Source: Emmonsiellopsis sp. PD_33 (taxonomy: Eukaryota; Ascomycota; Eurotiomycetes; Onygenales; Ajellomycetaceae). Taken from it: a DNA stretch of 52,487 bases. The first letter of the stretch is position 1. The number at the start of each line of letters is the position of its first letter. The translations under genes and the position numbers were made by a program. The stretch spans positions 1 to 52,487 of the forward strand of contig JANTQF010000244.1 of NCBI GenBank assembly GCA_032988165.1. Direction: 5' to 3'. This document shows, piece after piece, positions 40,902-52,249 of this stretch. The notes under the pieces are model-generated. The model was not told the DNA's origin, searched no databases, and saw only the letters and a program-made list of their open reading frames with translations.

Positions 40902-41509
40902 ATGGCCACCAACAAAGATTTAACACAGTCCAATCACCTTTCATTTGTTATAACAGTATGGATCCGGACACCTTCCGGGCATAAGCCAGTTATAGCCCTG
41001 GTCAACTCCAGCACAGAGTCCAATTTCGTGGACAATTTCTGGACCAAGAGTAATCAGGTGGAGCCCACTAGCCACCACCTGAAGACCATCCAAGGTTTCA
41101 AGAGCTACAAGACCCGTTCTTTCGCCCAATTCAACCTGGCTGTTGAAACAACAGACACCAAAGAGGCCAGCCTTGAGGATACCTACCACTTTCATTCAGT
41201 TAAGCTAGTCAGGTACAATATGATCCTAGGATTCCCTTGGTTAAAGGCCATTAACCCTCTCATTGACTGGCAAGAAGGAGAGTTCATCCTTCGGACCACT
41301 ACCAGCCCTGAAAACCTTGACCTATCTGCAGAAGATGCTGCCAACAAACTCCTAGCTGGCACTACAGCATACCTCTGCACAGTCACCATCCCTGGTGTTA
41401 AGCCAGAAGCCCTGACTCCTCAGGAAGAAGCCATTGCACTTAACATGGTTACCAAATGATGCCACTCCTTGTGCAGATTGGAGGAAAACATGCCATCTGC
41501 TGAGGCCTG
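40902..41509 (+). pseudogene. Chromovirus protease and linker, copy 3
   Basis: Frame 40902-41459 reads TPSGHKPVIALVNSSTESNF followed by FNLAVETTDTKEASLEDTYH and YNMILGFPWLKAINPLIDWQ, the retropepsin layout (ALxDSG....F and (I)LGxPWL). The active-site Asp-Ser-Gly reads Asn-Ser-Ser (41004-41012): GAC to AAC behind a C fits CpG loss on the other strand. A TGA at 41457-41459 and a second near 41509 (both likely CGA) split it from RT. Confidence 0.8.
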
Positions 41510-41559
41510 AGGGCACAATTTGCCCCACACTTCTATGGCACTGGGGAGCAATTTGCCCC
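41480..41559. repeat. Near-palindrome array in the protease-RT linker, copy 3
   Basis: Cores at 41480 (GGAGGAAAACATGCC), 41512 (GGCACAATTTGCCCC) and 41545 (GGAGCAATTTGCCCC), steps 32 and 33 bp. Confidence 0.8.
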
Positions 41560-42398
41560 CTTATCCTGATTATTTGGAACTGTATGCCCACCTTTTCAAC
41601 AAGGTGGAAGCATTTCACACCCTGAGACATCTAGATGCAGAGCATGAGATTGTTCTTGAAGATGGAATCAGGCTGCCCTTCATGCTGATCTACAACCTTT
41701 CTGCCACAGAGCTCCAGGCTCTTTGTGAATACCTAGACACTGCTCTAGATAAAGGTTGGATCTCCCCTTCTACTAGTCCTGCAGGCACTCCAATTCTCTT
41801 CATCCCAAAAAAGGATGAAGGCCTATGCCTTTGCATTGACTACAGGGGCCTCAACAAACCCACTATTAAGAACCAGTACCCCTTACCCTTAATTAGTGAG
41901 CTTCTGGACAGACTCAGAGGAGCCCAGGTCTATACAAAACTAGACCTCCAGGATGCCCACCACCAGATCCAAATCCAGCCCAAAGACCACTGGAAATCCG
42001 CTTTCCAGACCCAATATGAAAACTTCAAGTATAACATTGTTCCTTTTGGCTTGGCCAATGCTCCTGCCACATTTCAGGCCTATATCAACCAGGCTTTAGC
42101 AGATCTCCTTGATGATTACTGTGTGGTTTACCTAGATGACATCCTCATCTATTCCAATTCTCTGGAGGAGCACAAGTGGCATGTCCAAAAGGTTCTTGAC
42201 CATCTTAACCATGCAAGTCTCTATGTCAAGCTTTCAAAATGTGACTTTAACACAGAAAAAGTCTCCTTTCTGGGGTTCATTGTTGGACCCTCAGGCATTG
42301 AAATGGAACCAGACCATGTGGAAACAATCCTTGGATGGCCTCTCCCAGCAAGCATTAAGGATATTCAATCCTTCTTAGGATTTGCCAACTTCTATTGA
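41510..42398 (+). pseudogene. Chromovirus reverse transcriptase, copy 3
   Basis: A single long frame (41520-42398) with PILFIPKKDEG, LCIDYRGLNKP, KLDLQDAHHQIQI, VPFGLANAPATFQAYIN, VVYLDDILIYS (YLDD at 42129-42140) and SFLGFANFY: complete Ty3/gypsy RT blocks, with catalytic aspartates kept. It has no internal stop; the frame begins after a TGA and ends with TGA at 42396-42398, where the usual Arg-Arg pair reads TGA TGT. QT-Q-YENFKY has Gln where the family has Arg (CGA to CAA). Not functional alone. Confidence 0.9.
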
Positions 42399-42812
42399 TG
42401 TTTCATCCATGGTTATTCCAGAATTGCAGGGCCTTTATTCAACTTAATGAAAGGCCCTAAGAAAGGGGAACAGAGAGCACCATTCATTTGGACAGAGGAA
42501 GCCACTCAGGCTTTTCAAGAGCTCAAAAATTGCTTTACCTCAGCTCTGTTACTCACCCACTTCAACCCAGAGCGCCAGATTTCAATTGACCCAGACACTT
42601 TGACATATACAATAGCAGCTATCCTTAACCAGCTTCAGGATGATGGCCTCTGGCACCCTGTTGCATATTGGTCTCACAAACTAATTGATGCAGAAACATG
42701 CTATGACACTCATAACAAAGAACTCCTGTCTATAGTTGTGTGCTTCAAGAATTGGAGGCACTACTTGGAAGGAAGCAAGTATCCAATTCAAGTCTTTACA
42801 CACTTAGCATGA
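42399..42812 (+). pseudogene. Chromovirus RNase H, copy 3, truncated
   Basis: Reads FIHGYSRIAGPLFNLMKGPK, FIWTEEATQAFQELKNCFTS, ISIDPDTLTYTIAAILNQLQ, VAYWSHKLIDAETCYDTHNK and LEGSKYPIQVF, then diverges at about 42794 from copy 1 (which continues SDHVNLQYF). The RNase H Asp usually read as D.S is in PDT. The open frame runs on to 42812 by chance. Confidence 0.8.
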
Positions 42813-43799
42813 ATAGTAAGGTGGTTTGCTACTAATTATTTTCATATTAATATATTAAATAGCTAATAAGAGTAATTAAATAGATAACATACTTCTCAAT
42901 TCAGAAGTTAGAGCTATCTCTGCTGCTTACTACAGTGCCTCCATCACAGAAGCTTAAATGTATAAGTCTTTTCTTTTTAACCTATTAATTATAATCTCAC
43001 ATACAAGATAATGAAAGAGATAGCAGAGGAGTAAGAGATCTGTAGTTTTCTGATATCTCTAGATCTCTTGTAGTGCAACAGCTAGAAGTTCTTAATATTA
43101 ATATATTAATCTTTATATCAATATTCAAACCAACTTACTGCCTGAATGATAATAATAAGCTTTCTTTACTTACCTAGTTCTTCATGCTAGTACTTACTTG
43201 CCCCCAGTTGATTTTCTTGCTACTTTACCAGTAAGATTCTTTATGAGCATTTTTTCCCTAGTTGTATATCTTACTGTCTGTTTTATTCTTACCATCTTTA
43301 GTAATTGGCATATTAACTGATATTGAACTAGAAACCAATAGCTATACTTACTGTGAAGGAGGGTGCAGACTCAGTAGAGGCACACCAAGGCAGGCACAAA
43401 AGAAGGGAGGGAGAAAGAAGAACACAAGGCAGGTAAAGGTAGAAAATGAAAAAGAAAGTAGAAAAAGAAAACATCTTTTAAAAATAATAAAGTTCTAGTT
43501 AGCTGTGTTACTTAGTGTGTTATTCAATAAAAATATAATAATAACAATAATAAAGTAGCTCTTCTTTTTAATCCTTTCTTCTTCTACCCATTCTATTTAT
43601 CTCTTTATACTAATTATTCTTATAGTTAGTAGCTATCACTCTTATTTCTATACATCTTTCTGCCTCTACCTCCCTGTCTGCCTCTATCTCTATATAATTA
43701 TCTCTATATATTCATTATTACTTCTATACATCCATCATCATCTCTACATGTTCAGTATCACACATCTACCTTCACACATCTACCTCTCTAACCAAAAGA
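42795..43799. other. AT-rich junction region without a recognised gene
   Basis: Begins at the break of chromovirus copy 3. Returns to AT-rich composition. A Lys/Arg-rich ORF (43262-43498) begins with a hydrophobic stretch but has no supporting context; 43600-43790 is a loose ctctatctcta-type repeat. Confidence 0.4.
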
Positions 43800-44723
43800 A
43801 TGGGTCACTGCAGCCCCAAGCCTGAAACTACCACTAGTAGCTGGAAGAAATCTGAGGAGTGCTTAATAAACCTATTCCTACTGTCTCACAAAAGAATCAT
43901 AAACAGCTTATCAAGCTCTCTACTAATGAGCTTACCCTTAATCAAGTAAAAAATACTGACTGAGCTACTGAAAACTATTACCTCTAAAAACTCCATACTA
44001 TAGTAGAATATAAGGAGGTAAATGAGGATGTTTACAAGAAACTAAAGACTATAAAGAGAGCTGAGATTAAGAGGAAACAGTAAGTAATAACTTATTTGAT
44101 CTCATACTAGCTTATGATATATTAATTTAATTATTATAAGGCAAGAACTGGCATTACTGTAGCAGCACTTGAAGAAAATCAGGCAACTACTCCTAATGAA
44201 ATGTAAGTTATATAAAACTTTTATTTATTTCTTATAGCTATTTCTAATATTCTGGCTATCTAGGGTTACTATGTGGAAATATATAACCCAGTCAAAGAAC
44301 ACCATGCAGGAGGCAAAGTGGTGCCTTGAGGATGAGAAAGAGTTTAGAAGTGATAAAATACTTATAGATAAGTAAGCAGAAAAGGCCTATACAGATAGAA
44401 TAAAGAAGATGGTAGATAGAACTAATTTCAATCAGCTGATCCATGCCCAGTAGATGCAGGAATAATTAAAGACTAAAAAGTGTGTGAAAAATAAAATTTA
44501 GCTGCTGAAGTACAGTACTGTTCAAATCTGCTATATGTTTAGGCCTGAGCTCTCAATGTTAAAGGCTATAGTGATTAGTAGGGGTGGGAAGCTGCTAGTG
44601 ATTCAGAACTGGGCAGTTATAAAGAGGGTAATAGAAGGAGATAAGGTCTTTAAGATCTATAAATATATGATGGAGGTTCTGAAGGGGGAAATCACAGTAA
44701 AAGAGTTTAATCAGATGAACTAG
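43800..44723 (+). pseudogene. Spliced pseudogene of unknown function
   Basis: Exon ending KTIKRAEIKRK(Q) at 44079, intron 44080-44140 (61 bp, GTAAGT..TAAG), exon 44141-44202, intron 44203-44263 (61 bp, GTAAGT..CTAG with a TTCTAAT branch-like site), last exon 44264-44723 ending FNQMN. Splicing joins frames (CA+G, T+GG). The product is Lys/Gln/Glu-rich and probably coiled coil (QQELALL-x-QHLKKIRQLL). Stops TAG, TAA and TGA sit at likely Gln and Arg codons. The final exon reads LSMLKAIVISRGGKLLVIQN and ends in a Lys-rich helix. Family not recognised. It lies just upstream of a transposase relic, perhaps the same element. Confidence 0.5.
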
Positions 44724-45009
44724 CAGTCAGATGAGTTTCAAGTGTTTCTTTCTGATAATTAAATATGTTCAGTGCAGAATTATTGCAATCTTTATATTAA
44801 TTATTAATCCCTGAGAGTATAAATCATGCCTTAATTGTTACTGCCAAGCTGCCTCATAGCCACATATATTAGAGGATAAAAAAATGATTTCCTCAGCAAC
44901 TATTATTTATTTATAGTTTACTTTTAATCTTCTCTAAACTAGAAGCTTTTTTTTCTACTTTTATCTTTCTTTTTTTAACATCATCAGCCTCTTATATATC
45001 TCTTTTATT

Positions 45010-46570
45010 ATGCCTTCTTATGGTGAATTTATCTTAAGCCTCTACTAAGACCTAATTTATGATCTCATTGAATAAGGCCTAATGCAATGAAATATTCTTT
45101 AATACCTAAAGGATGAAAAACACCTCATCATTGGTCATACCACTCTAACTGAGTCATTAAAATGCTGGAATATTTCTAAGTATCAGAAACTAGAGGATAA
45201 TAATGAAGTATGAAGTGATATTCAGGATTTATTCTTCAGAAGTTTACAGAATAATGAAATACTGTAAATTCTTAGTAATAAAGAATATAAACTCAGCCTA
45301 CATGAATTATTCTGAATCCATAAATGTATGGGGCTTCTACAGTGATGGCTTGATTATAATACTAAGGAAATATAGTAGAAACTAATAGAGACTGTTCAGA
45401 AAGAGTTGAATAATAACTTTATTCAAGCATTTAGATATGGATATCTTTACATACATTTTCAAAAGAAAGGCTATACTATCTCTCAGTAAGAAACCTCTAA
45501 CTGATTAATATAATAATTACAATGAAAATTAATATGGGAATTTAACTGCAGGAATCATATATTTACTACTATTCATCAGCTTGATCTTGATGGGATTAAC
45601 TGCTGTCTCAATGATCTTTAATACTATCATGGAATATATATCATTCTTAGTCTAAATTACCTGTGGTCTGTTGATGGGTATTGCAAGCTTGATTGCTAAG
45701 AAATTAAGATTTATGCAGTCATTAATGTATATTCTTAATATATTATTTAAATATATATTAGGATCAGCTGCTGAACTGCTATCTCTATTCTATAATAATA
45801 TTTTGATATTCTTGAGAGGAATCAGGTTTTCCCACAGATTATTCACTCTGATTAGAGTATTGAGACTCCCATGATGGCTGCAGCCCAGTTTAAACTGTGC
45901 CAGAAAATTGACCCTGATATACCCTTTAATCAATGCTATTAATATGGAATAAGTACTGCTAACTAACATATTAAGGCTTGATGGAGCCAGCTTGTAAAGA
46001 AATTTATGAATCCTTAGAGAATAAATTAATCATTACATCTATTATATTAAATAAATATAAGACTAACATCTAATTCTTTTATCTTATAGTAATATTTTTA
46101 AAGACTCAGCAGCTAAAATTACTACTATTATGATATACTTTCTGATTGCATTGCCTTCCTTATAGTTTATATGCTAATTATGTGAGAGGAGGTTATAAAC
46201 TATATTAATGTTTAAAAGTATCATTATATTCAACTACAACACTAGTAACTACATGATGTTTATGGACATCTCTAGGTGCTTTATAATCATCTAAAGAATG
46301 CTGAACAGCATGGTTTAACACCTAATTTAATAATTCTTAATAACTTATAGAATCAGTATTCTGGGTGAGGTAAGTAGAGTACTTCTTTATACCTCCTTCA
46401 AGAGAGAATTATACTAATATATAGTAGATATTGATGAGTATCTTCCTGCTGAGACAAAAAAATGGTGTAAGGATTATATTTATAATAAGAGATACCTAAT
46501 AGGAAGGATAATCATGGCTAATACTCTATCAGATGATTAATGAGTACATCAAGCTATATATATAGACCTT
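45010..46570 (+). pseudogene. DDE integrase-type transposase relic
   Basis: Starts MPSYGEF, then DLIYDLIE and a helix-turn-helix-like block ending HLIIGHTTLTESLKCWNISK. About 600 bp on, LWSVDGYCKLD (about 45663-45695) gives the first catalytic Asp; INVYS-YIIQIYIGIS and IHSD-SIETPMMAAAQFKLCQ (about 45855-45905) give the second. TANQHIKA has Lys where the catalytic Glu is expected. This is the arrangement of an rve-type integrase found in large fungal transposon families. Stops TAA/TAG/TGA fall at likely Gln and Arg. The plus ORF 45671-45874 is a shadow in another frame. The end is indistinct. Confidence 0.65.
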
Positions 46571-46783
46571 TATGTGGCTATCCAACAGCATATTAACTCT
46601 GAGCTTACACTAATCCTAAGGCAATCTTCTAAACTAACTGGTGCATGGGACTAGCAATCAGATCATAAGAATATAGAGCTTGCTGCTGTTTCAGACCTAG
46701 CACTATATGATAAGTTAGAGGAATAGGTAATGTGATTTTCTATCATATATTCTATTATTATGATAGTTTACTAAATTTAATTT

Positions 46784-47136
46784 CTTTTATGAAGCTTCAA
46801 CTCCCCCTCCCTTTTCAATTCAATTTCTTTTCCAAAGCTCCTTATATTTATTAATTTAATTTCTTTCATGAAGATTCTTATATTTATTAATTTAATTTCT
46901 TTCATGAAGCTTCTTATGTTCATTAATTTAATTCCTTTTATGAAGCTCTCTATATTCATTGATTTGATTCCTTTCATGAAGCTCTCTATATTCATTGATT
47001 TAATTCTTTTCATAAAGCTCTCTATATTCATTGATTTAATTTCTTTCATAAAGCTTCCTTTTAATTTCTTTTGTGAAGCTTCCTATATTCATTGATTTAA
47101 TTCCTTTTGTGCAGCTCTCTATATTCATCAATTCAA
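46784..47136. repeat. 39-bp tandem repeat (13-codon period)
   Basis: About nine copies of ttcatgaagctctctatattcattgatttaattccttt-type units. Because 39 is a multiple of three, both strands stay open and give repeating 13-residue ORFs that need not be genes. Confidence 0.9.
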
Positions 47137-47727
47137 GTACTTTTAGTTATAAATACCTGGCTCTTTTCTACTTCTCTATCTTTTTTTTACTTTTATTAAA
47201 TATCTTCTCTCCTATTGAAGATCTTTAACATTCTCCTTCTTATAACATACTAATCATAATCACTTTGAAATCCTCTTACTATTTCTCTTCTTCCTGGAAA
47301 AGAAAATCCTTCCTCCTCTAATATCCTTTATAAGATATTATCTTTCATATGAAAGATGTAAGTATAAACCCTTAACATTATAATAGAGAAGTAGTAAGAC
47401 TGATATGATATATAAATCAGCTAATTATAATTATAAAATAGTCTTTATTACTGATTAGAAGCTAACACACTTCTACTATATTCCTCTCTCTAATGCTCAG
47501 GCACTGCTAGCCCAGCAAGAGAGAACTGTAGTATACATATAGAATATTATCAATCCTACCCACTTCACCTATCCTTAATCCTCATAAATCAATACAATAT
47601 TAATTTAATTCTATAGATAATAATATGATAGATAATCAATAGAGTGCTCCTGCAATCTCTATTAATTAAGCTGCCAGTATAGACTATTTCCCTTCTGTGT
47701 TCAAGTCCCCAGTCATTTTAGAGGGTG
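47137..47727. other. AT-rich stretch, nothing recognised
   Basis: Contains an 18-bp perfect palindrome ATCTTTCATATGAAAGAT (47340-47357). No gene seen. Confidence 0.5.
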
Positions 47728-48240
47728 TTGTGGAAACTGCCTATAGAATAATTACCCTGGCTAATATGACATACAGGATATGTACTAAAATATCCCTCTC
47801 TTCCTAACTCCTCCTTCCCTCCTCTACCTCCTGCACTTCCTGCCAGTGGCTAGCCTGGGTCTACACCTGATAACCCCATTATTATCAATTGAGTGGAGGG
47901 TTAGATGATCTCCTCCCCCAGGAGGTAGTTTTAGAGGCTTTAAAATCTGGATGACCCTTGCTTTATCTCTTTTAGTTGATTTTATTGGCTTTTTTTTAGG
48001 CACTTAATTTTAAGGGGTGAATCTGACTCTCTATCTGGGCTTTTTACTGTCTCTTTTCCTTCTGCTTTATATGTATACCTGAGTTGATTTTAGATGCTAG
48101 TTTTGATTTTTTAGGTGTAAATCTAGTCCCTAGCCTTTATCTTTTCCTTTTCCTTTTATTTTTGCTTTATACAGGTGTGGCTGCATTATTATTTCAGACT
48201 GTATATTTAAAAATACAATAAGTTTCTTTCAGGAAAAAGC
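47728..48240. repeat. Possible solo LTR
   Basis: Begins TGTTGTGGAAACTGCC and ends near ATACAATAAGTTTCTTTCA or the following aaaagcca; GC-richer than its surroundings. TGTTG starts and a TATA-like, AATAAG-bearing 3' end are common in copia LTRs. No partner copy or target duplication is seen in the window. Confidence 0.35.
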
Positions 48241-49653
48241 CAGTAGAATCCATTGATTATTTACTTTATATATATAATATCTATTGTATATATATAGCTA
48301 GCTAGTAATGAGTTAGCTGCAGTGATATCATAATGAGGATTATAGAGCTACTACAAGAAGAGAGAGCAGAAAATATATATATAAATTATAAATATTTCTA
48401 TTTTAGTTTGATATCCCATAATATCACATTAATATATCAAATCACTATAAAGAAGAGATAAAACTATATATTTATTCTCTATCTATTAGATTTATAACCT
48501 TAATATAGATTTTCTATCTGTAATAAATAATTATTAGTAATTCTTCACAGAGTATTCACTGTATTCTATTAGTAGCTAAATATTAAGATACTGTTTACCT
48601 CACATTACAAGAAGTATCAGAATCAAATTGTTAGCTTGTAGCTCAGTTAGAATATAGACATCATAATCTATAGTTTAAATTATAGTAATAGCACTTATTT
48701 TTTTTTTCACTCCCTCCCTAGGGGTAGGGTTTAGGGCTACTTATATAATCATTTATCTTAGCAATTTTTCTAGCAATTTTTATACTATAAACAATCTATA
48801 ATATTTCAATTCATGAATTCTATTCATTTCAATTATCTTTTATTATGCTCTGAATGAGATTCTGCTCCAACATCCCTAGATTTCTTTATAAGAAATAATG
48901 TGATACTGCTGCTGCCTGCTTATATTATAATGAAGCCAATTCAAAGCTCTCTTCTGCTTCTTAAAATCTCACTTCTTAACTTTCCATCCCAATGAAGAAA
49001 TCCAATCTAATAGTTATTATTAATATTAATGATAGCCCTCCAGCCCTGAAGTCTTCACTGCTAGCCCTTCTTGATCTAAACTCAGTAAATCATATCTAAT
49101 AATAAGTAATTTAAAAAATATGAAGGGAAGATGATAATTATCCCCATGCTGGATTACTAACCCACAGTGTGTGACTAAAACTCACTACACTGAAAACTAA
49201 AAAGATATTAGTACCCAGTATTAAATTAAAACCACACTAATTACTTCTTCACCTATGGAAGTGTGAATTTCTTAATTCAGCTCTGGAAACCTATACTGCC
49301 TGGTTATTACTAGGTAAAGGTTATATTTTTCCTTTTATTATTAATATGTTACTAACTACTGGCACACTAACTATACAGATAAAATTCAGACTTTAATTAG
49401 TTCCCAGAGTTCATTTTTAATAATGGCTGAGTTTATAACAGTTGTTACATATTATTTGAACCCCTGATAATAGGGTCAGAAACTTAAACATCTCTCCCCT
49501 GTGGACACATTTATTATAAGTAATATCTCAGTTAAGAATGGAGCAATAAAATTAACCTCCAGTATATGGAAATTAAGTACTGATAAGCTTCTTGAGTAAT
49601 TTAAATTCAAAATAAATACTCATTTAATAACCACTGATATCTATATCTGTCTT
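48241..49653. other. AT-rich stretch, nothing recognised
   Basis: Includes a G-rich spot ctaggggtagggtttagggc (48719-48738), only loosely telomere-like. No gene, no clear repeat. Confidence 0.45.
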
Positions 49654-50230
49654 GTTATTGTACCTTGCAAAAATTATACAAAAGAGGCCTTAGCAGAAAC
49701 ACCTACATAAAATGTATGTTTTTCCCATCTAATATAGAAATCTGAGACAAGAAAGTGCTTCTATCTACCTAAACAGGCATTTTTGACTTCATTTTTTGCA
49801 TGTAATTACTCTATACTAAGTTACTAACTTCTGAACACCCAGCTGAATAAGTCCCTAGCCTCCTGAAGCTTATAAAGGGCTAGGAATAGGAGGACTTATT
49901 ATGTCTTGCAAAATTCATATAAAATTGTAAAATCCATATAAAAGTCTTGGCAGAAATTACAGCAGCCATTACATTCAAACACAATTTTGAGAGTGCACTT
50001 TTGACATATTTTTAGGCCATTTAAAGGGCAGGAACGATTCATTGAGGTAGGCATCTTAAAAAGAGGTGGATATAGAGTAATTACATATAAATAATGGAGT
50101 TAAAAATGCCTATTTGAGTAGGTAGAAGTACTTGTTGATTTTTTATCTTGAATTTCTGTGTTAAATATATATTTTATGTGGGTGTTCCTGTCAAGGCCTC
50201 TTTCACATGGTTTTTGCAAGGCATAATACA
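49654..50230. mobile_element. Foldback MITE with ~165-bp inverted termini
   Basis: The left 165 bp (from ttattgtaccttgcaaaaa) matches the reverse complement of the right 165 bp (ending tttttgcaaggcataata), with shared phrases agaggcctt, acataaaat, taggcatttttaactcc-like and taattactctata. A third, internal copy of the terminal phrase begins near 49895. No coding capacity. The ORF 50203-50523 overlaps its right end and is a shadow. Confidence 0.75.
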
Positions 50231-51059
50231 TTTGATGACTCTGAGGGTGAGTATGAGAAGATATATACTTCAAGCCCTATAAAAAAGAAATTAAAAACAA
50301 AAAAGTGACCAATTAAAAAGAAACAATTAATTTCACTATCTTTCAAAAAGAAATGATCTATCTCACTATTTTTCAAAAAGAAACAATCTACCTCATCCTC
50401 TTTCAACATTTCATCTTTTTTTAAGTGACCCTGAGAAGACTCCTCTGATCTTAGTGAGTTTGACTGGCAAGCATGTATATAAAGATATATAATAAAGATA
50501 GAACCTATTGATGAACCAAACATTAAGGTTGAAGAGATAACTAAAGCTAATATGAATAAGAAGAAGGATAAGGATGCTAAGGGAGAATAAAATACTAATG
50601 AAGAGAAAGAAAAGAAGAAGAAGAAGAAAAAGAAGAAGGAAAAGAAGAAGAATGAAAAAGAAGAGATCTATTTAGATAATTTTATAGAGTAAATATAGGG
50701 TTAGAAAAATAGAAAATAATTTTATTTATACTGTATATATGTTTTTCTCTTTCATTCTTATCATTTTATGATACTAGCAGCTAAATCTATTCTTACTGAT
50801 TATAGCCCTCTCTTTCTGCATCTAGTATCTTTTTATTTTTAGCTTTTCTATATATTACTTATCTACAGCTGATTCAACACTACTTGGACTATCTTCTTTA
50901 TTTTTAATTAATAATTTTATTTCTCTTAGTTATCATTTTTGATAAAATTTTCTCCTATTATCACACTCTATTTTCATTACCTTCTTAATTAATAGGTAGA
51001 TTAATTATAAACTCATCACCAGCCTTCCTGCATTTATTCCTATTAATTTCACTTCCTGC

Positions 51060-51260
51060 ATATATTTCTCCCTATACTCTCTACATATATTCCTACTGAT
51101 TTCCCTGAATTTACTCTTCATCCTTCCTATATATATTCCTACTGATTCTCTGAATCTGCTCTCTATACTCTCTATATATATTCCTACTAATTTCCTGAAT
51201 CTGCTCTCTATACTCTTTATATATATTCCTACTGATTTCCCTGAATCTGCTCCCCACACT
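51060..51260. repeat. ~54-bp tandem repeat
   Basis: Three to four copies of 'atatattcctactgatttcc..tgaatctgctctctatactct'. The unit is a multiple of three, which explains the 84-codon minus ORF with repeating IYIESIESRFR. Confidence 0.8.
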
Positions 51261-51961
51261 TAAGCCCTAATTCATCTGAGGTTAGTAATGATGAGAATAC
51301 TGCTTGAATAGGAGATTTCAGTCACCACTGGAATTTCACTAAGATCAGAAAAGGGCCTAAGTAGTAGTATTACTATAAAGTATGTATTAAGGAGGTGAAT
51401 CAACTCTATAAAGTTAGTGTATCAATCAGATTCTGCATTACAGCATCTTTATAACTATCTATATTAATAATCTTTATCTCTACAGTTCTGACAACTCCTA
51501 TATTCTCTGATATTATTTTATCTATTAGGTTATTAAGCTCCTTTTACTTTCCTTATTTGGATTTCTCCTTTTATTTTGGATATCTTACCCCCCTCACAGC
51601 ATGATGTATATGTCCTCCTATTTTAAGAACTTATACACTTTTTTTCTCAGAACTTATCTTTATCTTATAGAGGTTCTATATGCTTTCCTTCTCACTGGAG
51701 GTACTATATACTCTTCTTTTAAGCTGCCTACTCTCTATAAGAGAAAAGTATATATACTACAGTAAACTAAATAGTAGCTTAGGATAGTTCCTTACAGCTT
51801 CAGCTTTAGTGGCATTACCATCTCTAACTGTTTACTCTATATTAACAGTATTTTCCTCTGCTATAGTGTCAGAAGTGTACCCACTATTCCTTAATTTCAC
51901 CCTTTAATTTCAAAAAGATACTGGGGATATCCTCTGTACTGAGGCTGAATATTCTGAATCA

Positions 51962-52160
51962 CTAAGGACTAAGTTATAATAATATCATCATACTTGAAGA
52001 TGATAGGGATATCTGAGCTATAGTAATATCATCATACTTAAAGATAGTAGGAATATCTAAGCTATAATAATATTATCATACTTAGAGATAATAGAGATAT
52101 CTTACATACTAGGAGTTCTGAATATTTAGAGTCACTAAGGACTAAGTTATAGTAATATCA
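51962..52160. repeat. ~55-bp degenerate tandem repeat
   Basis: Phrase 'agctataataatatcatcatactt(g/a)aagata' recurs at about 51977, 52019, 52063 and again in part near 52147. Confidence 0.75.
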
Positions 52161-52249
52161 TTATGTAGAGATTCAGCTCAAATTTCTAAGTCTAGAGTAA
52201 TACTTTAACCCTTTAACTGTTCAGCTTCAACAGCCATTATACTCTACAT

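Larger units (their letters stand above)
38951..42794 (+). mobile_element. Chromovirus copy 3 (5' LTR to RNase H, 3' end lost)
   Basis: Plus-strand element: 5' LTR (38951-39607), gag (39652-40880), protease, RT and RNase H. Homology with copy 1 ends abruptly at about 42794 inside RNase H, so integrase, chromodomain and 3' LTR are lost. The reading frame is broken by TGA codons, each at a likely CGA (Arg). Confidence 0.85.
50231..52249. other. AT-rich stretch with several short tandem repeats
   Basis: Contains a ~27-bp repeat (50320-50405, ttttcaaaaagaaacaatcta), a purine-rich AAG run (50600-50660), a ~54-bp repeat and a ~55-bp repeat described separately. No gene recognised. Confidence 0.5.

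Noticed and set aside
43262..43498. 78-codon ORF with hydrophobic start and Lys-rich tail
   Set aside because: Looks like a signal peptide plus basic tail, but sits in decayed AT-rich DNA with no intron, homologue or context.
46777..47095. Repetitive 75-90 codon ORFs
   Set aside because: By-product of a 39-bp tandem repeat on both strands.
48719..48738. Interstitial telomere repeat
   Set aside because: Only one TTTAGGG-like unit with imperfect neighbours; too short.
50203..50523. 106-codon minus ORF
   Set aside because: Runs out of the MITE terminus into a 27-bp repeat; no domain.
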